Part shown: positions 41,455 through 50,194 of the stretch, piece after piece
How positions within the stretch are numbered: the first letter of the stretch is position 1
Layout of the letters: the number at the start of each line of letters is the position of its first letter
DNA from: Mycolicibacterium senegalense
GTDB taxonomy: Bacteria; Actinomycetota; Actinomycetes; Mycobacteriales; Mycobacteriaceae
DNA length: 64,000 nt
Direction: 5' to 3'
Assembly: GCF_019645875.1 (NCBI RefSeq)
Contig: NZ_CP081000.1
Location: 4,340,001-4,404,000, forward strand
Notes under the pieces: model-generated
What the model saw: only the letters and a program-made list of their open reading frames with translations
What the model was told of the DNA's origin: nothing
The model's database searches: none
Position numbers and translations under genes: made by a program

Positions 41455-42366
41455 ATGACTGATCTGAACCCCGACGGCGTATCCGACAAGGTCTCGTTCG
41501 TGATCGCCAGCCGAAACCGGTCCGAAGAGCTGGCCTCTGTCGTCACCCGGCTGCTCGACACCACTGACTGCCCGATCATCGTGGCGGACAACGGTTCCGC
41601 GGATGGATCGGTCCCCATCATGCGGCGCATCGCCGCCCAGTCGCCAGAACGGGTCACCCTGCTCGAACTCGGATCGAATCTGGGTGCGGTGGCCCGCAAT
41701 GTCGGCGTGGCCGCCTGCCGCACGCCGTACGTGGCGTTCTGCGACGACGACTCCTGGTGGGACCCCGCCGCGCCCGCGCTCGGCGCTGAGATCTTCGATC
41801 GGTTCCCGCAGACCGCGGTGCTGGCGGCACGGACCGAGATCTGGCCCCACGGCCGGGAGGATCCCCTGGTACAGCAGTTGGCCGCCAGCCCGCTCGGCCA
41901 CCGCACAGACCTGCCCGGCCCATCGATCCTGGGCTTTCTGGCCTGCTCCGCGATGGTCCGGAAGTCCGCGTTCCAGGCCGCGGGCGGTTTCAGTCACATC
42001 CTCCATTTCCGCGGGGAGGAACAACTGCTCGCACTCGACCTGGCCGCATCGGGATGGGAGCTCTGCTACTGCCCGGAGCTGACCGCTGTCCACCACCCGT
42101 CGGTGAACCGTCCGACCAGCGCCGCCCAAGATGCCCGCAGTGTCCGCAACGACGTACTGACCACCTGGCTGCGCCGGCCACTGCCCCACTGCGTTCGTGC
42201 CTCGGTCCGGCTGCTGGGTGCGGCCACCCGCGATGTCGAGCACGCCCGGGCGGCGACGGAAGCAGTCGTCCGGCTGCCCGACGTGCTGATGCATCGCCGG
42301 CGCCTGCCGGCCACGGTGGAGCAGGCACTGGCGGTACTGGAGCGCGGGGATCGCGACCATCACTGA
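41455..42366 (+). CDS. GT2-family glycosyltransferase
   Basis: 303 residues. GT-A fold: [57 protein letters not shown] (metal-binding DDD). Later, [24 protein letters not shown] is the acceptor-side motif. Transcribed opposite to the main operon from its own SigF-type promoter. Overlaps the convergent GT4 gene by 7 bases. Acceptor unknown. Confidence 0.88.
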   Translation: MTDLNPDGVSDKVSFVIASRNRSEELASVVTRLLDTTDCPIIVADNGSADGSVPIMRRIAAQSPERVTLLELGSNLGAVARNVGVAACRTPYVAFCDDDSWWDPAAPALGAEIFDRFPQTAVLAARTEIWPHGREDPLVQQLAASPLGHRTDLPGPSILGFLACSAMVRKSAFQAAGGFSHILHFRGEEQLLALDLAASGWELCYCPELTAVHHPSVNRPTSAAQDARSVRNDVLTTWLRRPLPHCVRASVRLLGAATRDVEHARAATEAVVRLPDVLMHRRRLPATVEQALAVLERGDRDHH

Positions 42367-43595
42367 ATCCGTGATCCCGACGACACGGCCGCGGGCTGCG
42401 GCGGCAGGTAGGCCGCGGGTTCCACTCGTTCGTAGACCCGCAGCGTATCCGCCGCGATCCGGTCCCACGAATAGCGAGATTTGGCGCGGTCACGTCCGGC
42501 GGCCCCGAGGCTCTGCCGATGAAAGTCGTCCCGCAGCAACGCGTTGAGGGCGTCAGCCAGCAGGTCCGGCCGTTTCGGTGGCACCAGCCGGCCGGTGATG
42601 TCGTCCACCACTGTGTCCAGCATCCCGCCCACAGCCGAGGCGACCACCGGAATACCGCAGGCCATCGCCTCCAGCGGCACGATGCCGAACGGCTCGTACC
42701 AGGGCGTGCACGCCACCACATCCGCTGAACGCAGGACCGCGGGCATCTGCGCGCGGTCGACCGCGCCGCAGAGCCGGACCCGGTTTGCCACGCCGAGCTC
42801 TTCAGCCAGGTGCCGCAGGCGGCACGCCTCGGGATCCCGCGCCAGCTGGCCTCGAGGTGGTCCGCCCACGATCACCAACTCGGTGTCGGGAACCGTTGTC
42901 AGAGCCCTGATGGCGAGATCGAAGCCCTTTCGCGGCACGAACCGTCCGACACTGACGATGCGGTGCGGTGCCCCGCGGCGGTTGCGAGGACCGTCGGGCG
43001 TGAACAGGTCGACATCCACGCCGCAGGGCACGACCGAGGTGCGCGATCGTGACCTGCCGAGCCGCATCAGCTCGAAGACTTCGTCCGTGCAAGTGGCCGC
43101 GACCCAGGTGGCGCCGCGGGCCACCATCGCCTCCAGCTTGAGCCGCTCGGGTGGGCTGGTGTCATCGGCACCCTGATGCCGCCGTTTGACCACACCCAAT
43201 GCGTGGAAGGTCTGCACGGCAGGCAAGTTGAGATGACGTGTGGCCAGTTGACTGGCCACCCCGGACATCCAGAAATGGGCATGCACGATATCGGGGCGGT
43301 CCTCGGCCCAGGTGGCGTCGAGGAACCTCGCGAATTCACCCATGTACTGCAGCAGTTCATCTTTCGGGATGTGCTCGGCTGGCCCGGCCGGGACGTGCGC
43401 CACCGTGTAACCGTCGGCGGTCCTCACCCGCGGCGGCAGCGCTGGATCGTCGCGGCGCGTGTAGACGGTGACGTGATGCCCCTGCCGGGCCAGGGCGGCT
43501 GACAACGCCGCCACGTGCACGTTCTGCCCACCTGCGTCGACACCTCCGAGCGCGGCCAGTGGGCTGGCGTGCTCCGACACCATTGCGACCTTCAT
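42360..43595 (-). CDS. GT4-family glycosyltransferase
   Basis: 411 residues. GT-B fold: [74 protein letters not shown] and the donor-site [20 protein letters not shown]. Close to enzymes of the sucrose synthase and MshA-like branch. ATG at 43595 has AAGGAGGA upstream. 20 bases downstream of the next glycosyltransferase gene, so they share its SigF-type promoter. Confidence 0.88.
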   Translation of the reverse strand: MKVAMVSEHASPLAALGGVDAGGQNVHVAALSAALARQGHHVTVYTRRDDPALPPRVRTADGYTVAHVPAGPAEHIPKDELLQYMGEFARFLDATWAEDRPDIVHAHFWMSGVASQLATRHLNLPAVQTFHALGVVKRRHQGADDTSPPERLKLEAMVARGATWVAATCTDEVFELMRLGRSRSRTSVVPCGVDVDLFTPDGPRNRRGAPHRIVSVGRFVPRKGFDLAIRALTTVPDTELVIVGGPPRGQLARDPEACRLRHLAEELGVANRVRLCGAVDRAQMPAVLRSADVVACTPWYEPFGIVPLEAMACGIPVVASAVGGMLDTVVDDITGRLVPPKRPDLLADALNALLRDDFHRQSLGAAGRDRAKSRYSWDRIAADTLRVYERVEPAAYLPPQPAAVSSGSRIQ

Positions 43596-43615
43596 ACAGT
43601 CCTCCTTCTGCCCGC

Positions 43616-44587
43616 TCATGCGCACCAGTCGGCGATGGCCTGATCCCAGTCATGCTGGAACCGCTCGAGGCCGAAGTGCGCGAGCGCGTACTCGCGGGCG
43701 GCCTTTCCCGCCACGGAAGCGGCCGCCAGATCGGTGACGAATCCCTGCAGTGCGAATGCCAGGGTCTTGACATCCGCACTCACCACGCCCGCGTCCGCGC
43801 GGACCACCAGTGGCGCAGCGGTCGATCCGACGGCGACGATCGGCATACCCAAGAACATGGCCTCGATGAGCGACAACCCCAGTGACGTCCACCGTGCGGT
43901 GTGCAGGTACACCCGGCGCCGGGCGATCTGATGCATCAGGCGTGCATGCCCGACGTCACCCTTGCCGCGCACGGTGCCTCGAAGGTCACGCTCGTTGAGC
44001 TCCAGGGTGTCGATGCCCCAGACATCGATCGGTACCGACCTGCTCAATTCCGCGAGAAGGTCGGTGCCGACGGTTCGCCAGCGCCGCAGCGGTTCGTTGA
44101 TCATGGTGGCTGCCGCAGCAACATCGCCGGTGTACAGCTCGCCGGGGTCGGCGATTCCGTGCTGGATCACCCGGGTGGGCGCCGCCCCGTTGTCCCACAT
44201 CAGCCGGTTGAAGTCGGTGACGTGGACCAACAGGATGTCGCCGCGGTCCGCGAGCGGATGCACGCTGTCGGCGGCGTGGGGCCGCGGCGCATTGTGTTCC
44301 ACATAGATGGCGGGAACGTCGACGCCGGGTCTGCGGCCGAGCCACTCCTCGGTGAGGGCGATCTCCTCGGGTCGCTGGAGCACCACCAGGTCAACATCCT
44401 GATCGCGAAGTTCTCCGGCCGGAATCTCCTGTGCCCCCGGCCAATCGCGTCCGCAAAGACCGCGGCCGTCGACGTCCCCGGCTTCGTTGACCGGGATCAG
44501 ATACCGGTGCCGGCCGGCGACGAACGACTCCATCCACGAGCCGTGTACGTGCCACGCGAGGACTGATCGCGAGGGGTCTTGGTTCAT
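43616..44587 (-). CDS. Glycosyltransferase, GT-B fold
   Basis: 323 residues. N-terminal [25 protein letters not shown], then [22 protein letters not shown], and the C-terminal donor region [33 protein letters not shown]. Nearest known pattern is the GT1/GT4-like family with a short N-terminus. ATG at 44587 starts about 3 bases from the predicted transcript start. First of two SigF-controlled glycosyltransferases. Confidence 0.8.
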   Translation of the reverse strand: MNQDPSRSVLAWHVHGSWMESFVAGRHRYLIPVNEAGDVDGRGLCGRDWPGAQEIPAGELRDQDVDLVVLQRPEEIALTEEWLGRRPGVDVPAIYVEHNAPRPHAADSVHPLADRGDILLVHVTDFNRLMWDNGAAPTRVIQHGIADPGELYTGDVAAAATMINEPLRRWRTVGTDLLAELSRSVPIDVWGIDTLELNERDLRGTVRGKGDVGHARLMHQIARRRVYLHTARWTSLGLSLIEAMFLGMPIVAVGSTAAPLVVRADAGVVSADVKTLAFALQGFVTDLAAASVAGKAAREYALAHFGLERFQHDWDQAIADWCA

Positions 44588-44596
44588 GCCGCGGAA

Positions 44597-44621
44597 GTAC
44601 CCGGGCAATCCTCACTTAAAC
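44597..44621 (-). promoter_or_regulatory. SigF-type promoter of the GT pair at 44587
   Basis: Minus strand GTTT (44621-44618), 15-base spacer, GGGTAC (44602-44597). Exact match, about 10 bases upstream of the ATG. Confidence 0.78.
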
Positions 44622-44630
44622 ACGCGAAGA

Positions 44631-44656
44631 GTTTGATCGAGAAGGCATTCGGTTAT
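44631..44656 (+). promoter_or_regulatory. SigF-like promoter of the 44666 operon
   Basis: GTTT (44631-44634), 16-base spacer, GGTTAT (44651-44656), one mismatch from GGGTAT. Divergent from the site at 44597-44621, and again about 10 bases before the start codon. Confidence 0.55.
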
Positions 44657-44665
44657 CCCGCCGGT

Positions 44666-44881
44666 ATGACCCGCGAAGACGTGCCCGACGATGTGCCCAT
44701 CGCCGATGCGCTCGAGCAGGACCGTGAACCCAGCGAACCGGTTCCCGACTCCGAGGTTGCTGTGACGGACCTGGACGGCCCACCCCTGGAGGCCGCCGAC
44801 CAGGACTGGCAGGAGCAGCGCGAGGCGGTCACCGACGACCTCGGCCTCGACGAATTCGACCGACAAGACCGCGAGGACTAG
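44666..44881 (+). CDS. Small acidic protein
   Basis: 71 residues, strongly acidic (about a third Asp or Glu; pI very low), with no membrane segment or Cys. Opens MTREDVPDDVPIADALEQ and ends DDLGLDEFDRQDRED. Not recognised; similar short acidic proteins occur in mycobacterial stress regions. ATG at 44666 lies about 10 bases after a SigF-like site, which is the best support for the start. Confidence 0.65.
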   Translation: MTREDVPDDVPIADALEQDREPSEPVPDSEVAVTDLDGPPLEAADQDWQEQREAVTDDLGLDEFDRQDRED

Positions 44882-44906
44882 GCCTGCCCGGGTGGCGGGA
44901 GACGTC

Positions 44907-45380
44907 ATGGCGGAGCAGGCGGACAGAGAAGACAGATCGCGACGAATCCGGGCGGCGGTCATCGTCGCCCTGCTGGTCGTCGGGCTCGGACTGCTGTTGA
45001 CCCGGTGCCCGGCCAACCGGGACGGCATGTCCGGACAACTCGCCCAGGCCATGGAGGAGACAGTGGCCGCCGCCCGCAGCGGTGCCTACGCGCTGGACCT
45101 CCGGATCCGGGACCGGTCCACACCGCAACTGGTCAGTGTCCAGATCTCGGATGCGCGTGACGAGGTCGCCAAGGCTTTCAAGGGCATCGCCGACCGACAG
45201 GCGGACGATCCGGCCGATCTGGAACGGCAGCGGATGCTCACCGAAGCCATGACGACGATGATCGGCCAGCTCAACACCGCCTCGGCCCGCGTCCGGGAAG
45301 TAGCCGCCGAACCTGAACTGTCCGCACTGCGAACCCAGCTGCTGCAATCGGCGGACGCACTGGAAACCGGGTACCGCTGA
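44907..45380 (+). CDS. Single-pass membrane protein
   Basis: 157 residues. Charged N-terminus (AEQADREDRSRRIR), one membrane helix (AAVIVALLVVGLGLLLTRCP, about 14-33) and a helical extracytoplasmic part that looks coiled-coil-like (DLERQRMLTEAMTTMIGQLNTASARVREV). Not recognised. ATG at 44907 with GGGAG upstream. Its stop overlaps the NRAMP ATG by 1 base, so it may be an accessory partner. Confidence 0.68.
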   Translation: MAEQADREDRSRRIRAAVIVALLVVGLGLLLTRCPANRDGMSGQLAQAMEETVAAARSGAYALDLRIRDRSTPQLVSVQISDARDEVAKAFKGIADRQADDPADLERQRMLTEAMTTMIGQLNTASARVREVAAEPELSALRTQLLQSADALETGYR

Positions 45381-46609
45381 TGAAGAAGTTCTTCGCGGTA
45401 GCGCTGGGAATCCTGACCGCGATCGGCGGCTTTCTCGACATCGGCGACCTGGTGACCAACGCCGTCGTCGGTTCTCGGTTCGGTCTGGCACTGGTCTGGG
45501 TGGTGGTCGTCGGCGTCATCGGGATCTGCTTGTTCGCCCAGATGGCGGGTCGAGTGGCGGCGGTCAGCGGGCGCGCCACGTTCGAGATCATCCGGGAACG
45601 CCTGGGCCCACGCACCGCTGCGGCCAATCTCACCGCTTCGTTTCTGATCAACCTGATGACCCTGACGGCCGAGATCGGCGGTGTAGCCCTGGCATTGCAG
45701 CTGGCCACCGACGTGGGACGCATGCTGTGGATCCCGGTAGCGGCGTTCGCCGTGTGGCTGGTGATCTGGCGGGTCAAGTTCTCGGTGATGGAGAACACCG
45801 CCGGCGTGGCAGGACTGTGTCTCATCGTGTTCGCCGTCGCAGTCTTTGCGCTGCAACCACATTGGGGCGATCTGGCGCATCAGGCGATCCAGCCGGTGAT
45901 TCCGGAATCCGAGTCCTCGGCCACCTACTGGTACTACGCGATCGCCCTGTTCGGCGCCGCGATGACTCCGTACGAGGTGTTCTTCTTCTCCTCGGGCGCG
46001 GTGGAGGAGCATTGGAAGACAAAGGATCTCGGCGTATCACGGCTCAACGTGCTGGTCGGCTTCCCGCTGGGCGGTCTCCTGTCGGTGGCCATCGCGGCCT
46101 GCGCGACGCTGGTGCTGTTGCCGCGCCAGATCGAGGTGACCTCGCTGTCCCAGGTGGTCATGCCGGTTGTCGAGGCCGGCGGAAAGCTGGCCTTGGCGTT
46201 CGCGATCGTCGGTATCGTGGCCGCCACGTTCGGCGCGGCCCTGGAGACCACCCTTTCCAGCGGTTACACCCTGGCACAGTTCTTCGGCTGGCCGTGGGGC
46301 AAGTTCCGCCGTCCGGCCGCGGCGTCCCGCTTCCACGTGGTGATGTTCGTCAGCATCGTCGTCGGCGCCGCCGTCCTGTTCACCGGTGTCGACCCGGTGA
46401 TGGTCACCGAATACTCGGTCGTGTTCTCGGCCATCGCTCTTCCCCTGACCTACCTGCCCATCCTGATCGTTGCCAACGATTCGGAGTACATGGGCGACAA
46501 GACGAACGGAAGGCTGCTGAACGTGTTCGGCTCGGTGTATCTGGTGATAATCGTGGCTGCCTCGCTGGCAGCCATACCGTTGATGATAGTGACAGGGGCG
46601 GGTCAATGA
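45380..46609 (+). CDS. NRAMP-family metal transporter with altered metal-site motifs
   Basis: 409 residues, eleven or so membrane segments. The family's TM1 motif D-P-G-N reads D-I-G-D here (GGFLDIGDLVTNAVVG), and the TM6 M-P-H region reads MTPYEVFFFS. These are the residues that bind Mn/Fe in NRAMP, so metal choice may differ (perhaps Mg or Mn) or the protein may not transport as NRAMP does. Part of a five-gene operon; partner proteins are on both sides. Confidence 0.85.
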   Translation: MKKFFAVALGILTAIGGFLDIGDLVTNAVVGSRFGLALVWVVVVGVIGICLFAQMAGRVAAVSGRATFEIIRERLGPRTAAANLTASFLINLMTLTAEIGGVALALQLATDVGRMLWIPVAAFAVWLVIWRVKFSVMENTAGVAGLCLIVFAVAVFALQPHWGDLAHQAIQPVIPESESSATYWYYAIALFGAAMTPYEVFFFSSGAVEEHWKTKDLGVSRLNVLVGFPLGGLLSVAIAACATLVLLPRQIEVTSLSQVVMPVVEAGGKLALAFAIVGIVAATFGAALETTLSSGYTLAQFFGWPWGKFRRPAAASRFHVVMFVSIVVGAAVLFTGVDPVMVTEYSVVFSAIALPLTYLPILIVANDSEYMGDKTNGRLLNVFGSVYLVIIVAASLAAIPLMIVTGAGQ

Positions 46610-46968
46610 GCATCATCGACGCGCGTCTTCACCTGCTGGATCGACAGCTGCTCGACGACGGCGCCCCGGTCGGCATCGTCGACGACCTGGAGCTCGACGG
46701 CATCGAGGCCGACACCGACATCGAACCCGGCAGCCCGGCTCCGCGTGTCACCGCGATCCTTTCGGGCCAAGTGGTGATGACCCGCATCTTGGGCGGCGCA
46801 CCGCCGCGGTCGATGCTGCACGAGATTCCCTGGCAGCAGGTGGCCTCCGTCGGCGTCACGGTACAGCTGACGGACTCCGAACTACCGGCCGACGCAGATT
46901 GGGTTGAGCGCTGGTTGCGCGACCACATCGTCGCTCGCATTCCGGGAGGACGCCATGCAGCTGAGTAA
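46606..46968 (+). CDS. PRC-barrel-like protein 1
   Basis: 120 residues. IDARLHLLDRQLLDDGAPVGIVDDLEL is a PRC-barrel-like start (dwv of barrel strands), followed by an acidic linker and VTAILSGQVVMTRILGG; the end reads WVERWLRDHIVARIPGG. Role unknown. ATG overlaps the NRAMP stop by 4 bases and its end overlaps the next gene, so all three are translated together. Confidence 0.7.
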   Translation: MSIIDARLHLLDRQLLDDGAPVGIVDDLELDGIEADTDIEPGSPAPRVTAILSGQVVMTRILGGAPPRSMLHEIPWQQVASVGVTVQLTDSELPADADWVERWLRDHIVARIPGGRHAAE

Positions 46969-47293
46969 TCTGCTCGGGCTCCGTGTCCTGGACGCGGGTC
47001 ACCATCCCGTCGGCACCGTCATCGACGTCCGACTCAAGCTCGCCGAGGACGGCAACGGTCACCCGAAGAACCCCCGACTGACAGGCCTGGTGATCAGCCC
47101 GCGCACCCGCTCGTCCTACCTGGGTTACGAGCGCACGGATATCGACGCGCCATGGCTCATCGCCACGATCGCCGGCTGGCGCCATCGCGGCACGTTCCTG
47201 GCGGAATGGGGTGATGTCGCCCGGATCGGTGCGGATCACGTCACGCTGCGTGCTGGCTATACCCGGCGACCGGCGACGCTGCGGAGTCAATGA
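46955..47293 (+). CDS. PRC-barrel domain protein 2
   Basis: 112 residues. QLSNLLGLRVLDAGHHPVGTVIDVRLKL is the PRC-barrel motif (G-x-x-V-x-D-x-x), followed by LTGLVISPRTRSSYLGYERTD. PRC-barrel proteins often act as adaptors or storage-linked regulators; in this operon they may serve the NRAMP-like transporter. GGGAGGA lies just before ATG 46955. 3' end overlaps the small convergent ORF. Confidence 0.72.
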   Translation: MQLSNLLGLRVLDAGHHPVGTVIDVRLKLAEDGNGHPKNPRLTGLVISPRTRSSYLGYERTDIDAPWLIATIAGWRHRGTFLAEWGDVARIGADHVTLRAGYTRRPATLRSQ

Positions 47294-47408
47294 CCGCATC
47301 ACCACGCCAGAACCACACGAACTCGGCGATCGCGTACTCGCGGAGGGCCCGGCGGTGCTGCGCCTCGATTGCCTCGGCTACCCGCTCGAACAGGGCTGGG
47401 CTGGTCAT
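47241..47408 (-). CDS. Small helical protein with SigF-type promoter
   Basis: 55 residues: TSPALFERVAEAIEAQHRRA, REYAIAEFVWFWRGDAVID and a short tail. Predicted long amphipathic helix, no known family. ATG at 47408 has GAGGTGAGC upstream. Its 3' half overlaps the preceding plus-strand gene by 53 bases, which would normally weigh against it, but a good SigF-type promoter sits at the right distance. Confidence 0.48.
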   Translation of the reverse strand: MTSPALFERVAEAIEAQHRRALREYAIAEFVWFWRGDAVIDSAASPVAGYSQHAA

Positions 47409-47438
47409 CTTGCTCACCTCGACTCCGACAAACGGTAC

Positions 47439-47464
47439 ATACCCCGCCGGGCACCCGAACAAAC
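47439..47464 (-). promoter_or_regulatory. SigF-type promoter of the small ORF at 47408
   Basis: Minus strand GTTT (47464-47461), 16-base spacer, GGGTAT (47444-47439). Predicted start about 25 bases before the ATG, with GAGGTG in between. Confidence 0.62.
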
Positions 47465-47473
47465 CCTTGACGT

Positions 47474-47498
47474 GGTTGGAACGGGCCCGAGCGGGTAC
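47474..47498 (+). promoter_or_regulatory. Possible SigF-type promoter of the DUF4383 gene
   Basis: GGTT (47474-47477), 15-base spacer, GGGTAC (47493-47498), one mismatch in the -35. About 50 bases upstream of the GTG at 47552. Confidence 0.42.
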
Positions 47499-47551
47499 CC
47501 ACCGCACACCGCCGCGCCCGCCGGCGCGGCTTCCATAGAAAGGGCCGTCCC

Positions 47552-48043
47552 GTGGGAACTCCAAATCCAAGAAGCTCGGGCAGGCCCGTGCAGTGGACCC
47601 CGCTGCAAGCCAGCGCCCTGATTGTCGGGATCCTCTTCCTCATCGTCGGGGTGCTCGGGTTCATCCCGGGCGTGACCAGCGACTACGGCGATCTGCACTG
47701 GGCCGGACATCACTCTGGAGCCATGTTGCTGGGTCTGTTCAGCGTCTCGGTGCTACACAACCTCGTGCACCTCGCTTTCGGCGTGGCCGGCGTGCTGATG
47801 GCGCGCCACGTGGGTGCCGCGCGCGCCTTTCTGATCGGCGGCGGCCTGATCTACGCCGTTCTGTGGCTCTACGGCCTGTTCATCGACCGGGACAGTGCGG
47901 CCAACTTCATTCCGGTGAACACGGCAGACAATTGGCTTCACTTCGGTCTGGCACTGGTGATGATCGTGCTCGGGTTGGTTTTCGGCCGGTCTGTCACCAC
48001 GGCCCACGGGATCGGCACGGGAGCTCCCGGTACCATCGGATAG
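47552..48043 (+). CDS. DUF4383 membrane protein
   Basis: 163 residues, four membrane segments (about 17-40, 60-78, 84-108, 125-145). HNLVHLAFGVAGVLMARHVGAARAFLIGGGLIYAVLWLYGLF matches the DUF4383 pattern, with His residues at the membrane border. Function unknown; the family is common in actinobacterial stress regions. GTG at 47552 with AGAAAGGG upstream. Confidence 0.8.
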   Translation: MGTPNPRSSGRPVQWTPLQASALIVGILFLIVGVLGFIPGVTSDYGDLHWAGHHSGAMLLGLFSVSVLHNLVHLAFGVAGVLMARHVGAARAFLIGGGLIYAVLWLYGLFIDRDSAANFIPVNTADNWLHFGLALVMIVLGLVFGRSVTTAHGIGTGAPGTIG

Positions 48044-48115
48044 ACCGGCCACATCGCAAACCTACTGCGCCAGACGGGTTTACCAGCGACCGGCGGCGGG
48101 CATACCTCATCCGCC

Positions 48116-49135
48116 ATGACGACGCTTCCGACTCTTTCGCAGCCTGGGCTTCCCTCTCCCAAGGGACCCATCTCCGCCGCCCTGATCGAGCGGCTCGGCG
48201 ACCGCGCACCGCACAACCACCTCGAACCGGTCTGGATTCCGCTTCGCGATGCCGACCCATTGGGGTTGGACGTGCAACTGGCGCTGTACATCTGTTACGA
48301 ACTGCACTACCGGGGCTTTGCCGGAGTCGACCAGGACTGGGAATGGAACGCCGGGCTCTTGCACCTGCGTTCCCAGTTCGAGCGGATTTTCCTGGCCGCG
48401 GTCCGGCGCGAGGTCGGCACGATCGACCCGGACGACACCGCCGAACAGGAGATGGCGCGACTGTCGGTCGAGCCCGTCGACGGAACCGGCCCTTCGTATC
48501 ACCTCCGCGACGAAGGCAGCTGGGAACAGATGCGCGAGTACTTCGTGCACCGCTCGGTGTACCACCTCAAAGAGGGCGACCCGCACGCCTGGCTGATCCC
48601 CCGCCTCGGCGGCCAGGCCAAGGCCGCTTTTGTGGCCGTCGAATACGACGAATACGGCGCCGGTTCAGCCGATCGCCTTCACCAGAACCTGTTCGCCGAC
48701 TTGCTCAGGGAAGCCGAGCTGGACGACAGCTACCTCGGCTACCTCGACACGGTGCCCGCCGAGAGCCTGGCATTGGTCAACCTCATGTCGCTGTTCGGCC
48801 TGCACCGCCGCTTGCGCGGCGCCGCGGCCGGACATTTCGCGGCCACCGAGATCACCTCGTCGCCAGGTTCGCAACGTATGGTCGCCGCTTTGGAGCGGCT
48901 CGACGCGCCGGAGGCGTGTATCCGCTTCTACCGTGAGCACGTCGAAGCCGACGCCGTACACGAGCAGGTGGTTCGCCACGATGTGGTGGGCGAGTTGGTC
49001 CGCCGTGAACCGGAGCTCGACACCGACGTGGTGTTCGGGATCAGGGCGTTCGGCGCCATGGAAGACCGACTGGCCGATCATCTGATGAAATGTTGGTTGG
49101 CCGAACGCAGTTCGCTATGCCGGCCGCTTGCCTGA
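48116..49135 (+). CDS. Iron-containing redox enzyme family (heme-oxygenase-like diiron) protein
   Basis: 339 residues. LYICYELHYRGFAGVDQDWEWN is the family's diiron helix (E..H), with the second set in AFVAVEYDEYGAGSADRLHQNLFADLL and FYREHVEADAVHEQVVRHDVVGELV. Members of this heme-oxygenase-like diiron family do varied oxidations or oxygen activation; no reaction can be named. ATG at 48116. 3' end overlaps the convergent CDGSH gene by 21 bases. Confidence 0.8.
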   Translation: MTTLPTLSQPGLPSPKGPISAALIERLGDRAPHNHLEPVWIPLRDADPLGLDVQLALYICYELHYRGFAGVDQDWEWNAGLLHLRSQFERIFLAAVRREVGTIDPDDTAEQEMARLSVEPVDGTGPSYHLRDEGSWEQMREYFVHRSVYHLKEGDPHAWLIPRLGGQAKAAFVAVEYDEYGAGSADRLHQNLFADLLREAELDDSYLGYLDTVPAESLALVNLMSLFGLHRRLRGAAAGHFAATEITSSPGSQRMVAALERLDAPEACIRFYREHVEADAVHEQVVRHDVVGELVRREPELDTDVVFGIRAFGAMEDRLADHLMKCWLAERSSLCRPLA

Positions 49136-49318
49136 GCGCTTTACCTTGCGGTGGCTGGTATCGCACAACGGATAGGTCTTGGAGCGGCGGCAGGTACAGA
49201 TGGCCACCATGAATCGGTCTGATTCCACCACGCTTCCGTCGGGCATCTCGATGCGTACCGGGCCCTCGACGAGGATCGGCCCGCCCTGGATCACCCGCAC
49301 TGCCCGGGGCTCGGTCAT
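49115..49318 (-). CDS. CDGSH iron-sulfur domain protein
   Basis: 67 residues. A single CDGSH-type site CTCRRSKTYPLCDTSH (C-x-C-x2-S-x3-P-x-C-D-x2-H, about residues 41-56) that holds a [2Fe-2S] cluster, after a small beta part (IQGGPILVEGPVRIEMPDGS). Role in redox or cluster transfer is inferred. ATG at 49318 overlaps the stop of the methyltransferase gene by 4 bases, so both use the SigF-type promoter at 50047. Confidence 0.9.
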   Translation of the reverse strand: MTEPRAVRVIQGGPILVEGPVRIEMPDGSVVESDRFMVAICTCRRSKTYPLCDTSHRKVKRSGKRPA

Positions 49319-50037
49319 GGTTTGTCCGCCCGGATGACGACCAATTCCTCTTCCGCCCTGGCGTCGGTCCACCGCCCGGTGTCCCGGAGCCACCGCGCCT
49401 GCATCCGCAATACCGGTCCGAACGGAATCCGGTGGGTGCCATAGATCTCTGCGTCCAGGCCACTGGCGCGCAACAGCCTCAACGACTGCTCGACATCGGA
49501 GAACTCCGACTGGACGAGAAACAACGACCCCCCGTCGGCCAGGACGGCATCGGCCGATCGGCACAGCGGGTCGAGCACCAGCCGGCCGTCAGGTCCGCCG
49601 TTCCACGAGGTCATCGGTCCGGTCGAGACGAGTGCCTCCGCCGAGGTCCCCGGCGCCACCGGCACATAGGGCGGGTTACACACCACGACGTCGTAAGGTT
49701 CGTGCTCCAGCGCCTGCGTCCACGACCCGAGCCTGGCGTCGACGTCCACCTTCGCGGCCAAGGCGTTGGCCTGGGTGCAGCGGACCGCGTCGGGCGAAAT
49801 ATCCAGGGCGGTAACCGCACTGGCGCCCATTTCGGCCGCGGCGATGGCCACGACACCGCTTCCGGCACACAGGTCCACCACCCGTCGGCCGGCCGCCACG
49901 CGATCGCGTTCGAGTGCCGCTATGAGCAGCCAGGAATCATGCTGCGGCCGGTAAACGCTCTCGGCGCCAACGGCAATGGTCTCTGCAGCGGCCTCTACGG
50001 CCACATCGCTGGCCAATTCATTTGTTCCGGAAAGCAC
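49315..50037 (-). CDS. HemK/PrmC-like methyltransferase
   Basis: 240 residues. SAM-binding motif VVDLCAGSGVVAIAAAEMGA, and the PrmC-type catalytic NPPYVPV (about residue 120). PrmC methylates release factors, but this short form lacks the usual N-terminal domain, so another N-methylation target is possible. GTG at 50037 begins only a few bases after the predicted transcript start of the SigF-type promoter, giving a leaderless mRNA. Confidence 0.82.
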   Translation of the reverse strand: MLSGTNELASDVAVEAAAETIAVGAESVYRPQHDSWLLIAALERDRVAAGRRVVDLCAGSGVVAIAAAEMGASAVTALDISPDAVRCTQANALAAKVDVDARLGSWTQALEHEPYDVVVCNPPYVPVAPGTSAEALVSTGPMTSWNGGPDGRLVLDPLCRSADAVLADGGSLFLVQSEFSDVEQSLRLLRASGLDAEIYGTHRIPFGPVLRMQARWLRDTGRWTDARAEEELVVIRADKP

Positions 50038-50046
50038 CTCTATTCG

Positions 50047-50071
50047 ATACCCAACCGCGCGTTCCGCAAAC
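50047..50071 (-). promoter_or_regulatory. SigF-type promoter of the methyltransferase-CDGSH operon
   Basis: Minus strand GTTT (50071-50068), 15-base spacer, GGGTAT (50052-50047). Exact match; predicted start about 3 bases before GTG 50037. Confidence 0.78.
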
Positions 50072-50194
50072 GTCTTGGCCGACGGACGCGATTCATCACG
50101 GGACGTTTAGCCCGGCCGCGTCCTGGAAATTCAGGGGGTGCGTGGAGAAGCCGCGTGGGATGACCAATCCACTCCAAGTAGCGGAAAGGTAAGC

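Noticed and set aside
48085-48115. GTTT plus GGGCAT-like bases before the diiron gene as a SigF promoter
   Set aside because: Spacer is 13 bases, or the -10 has several mismatches.
50100-50194. GTTT at 50105 as -35 of a SigF promoter for csbD
   Set aside because: No GGGTA at the right distance.
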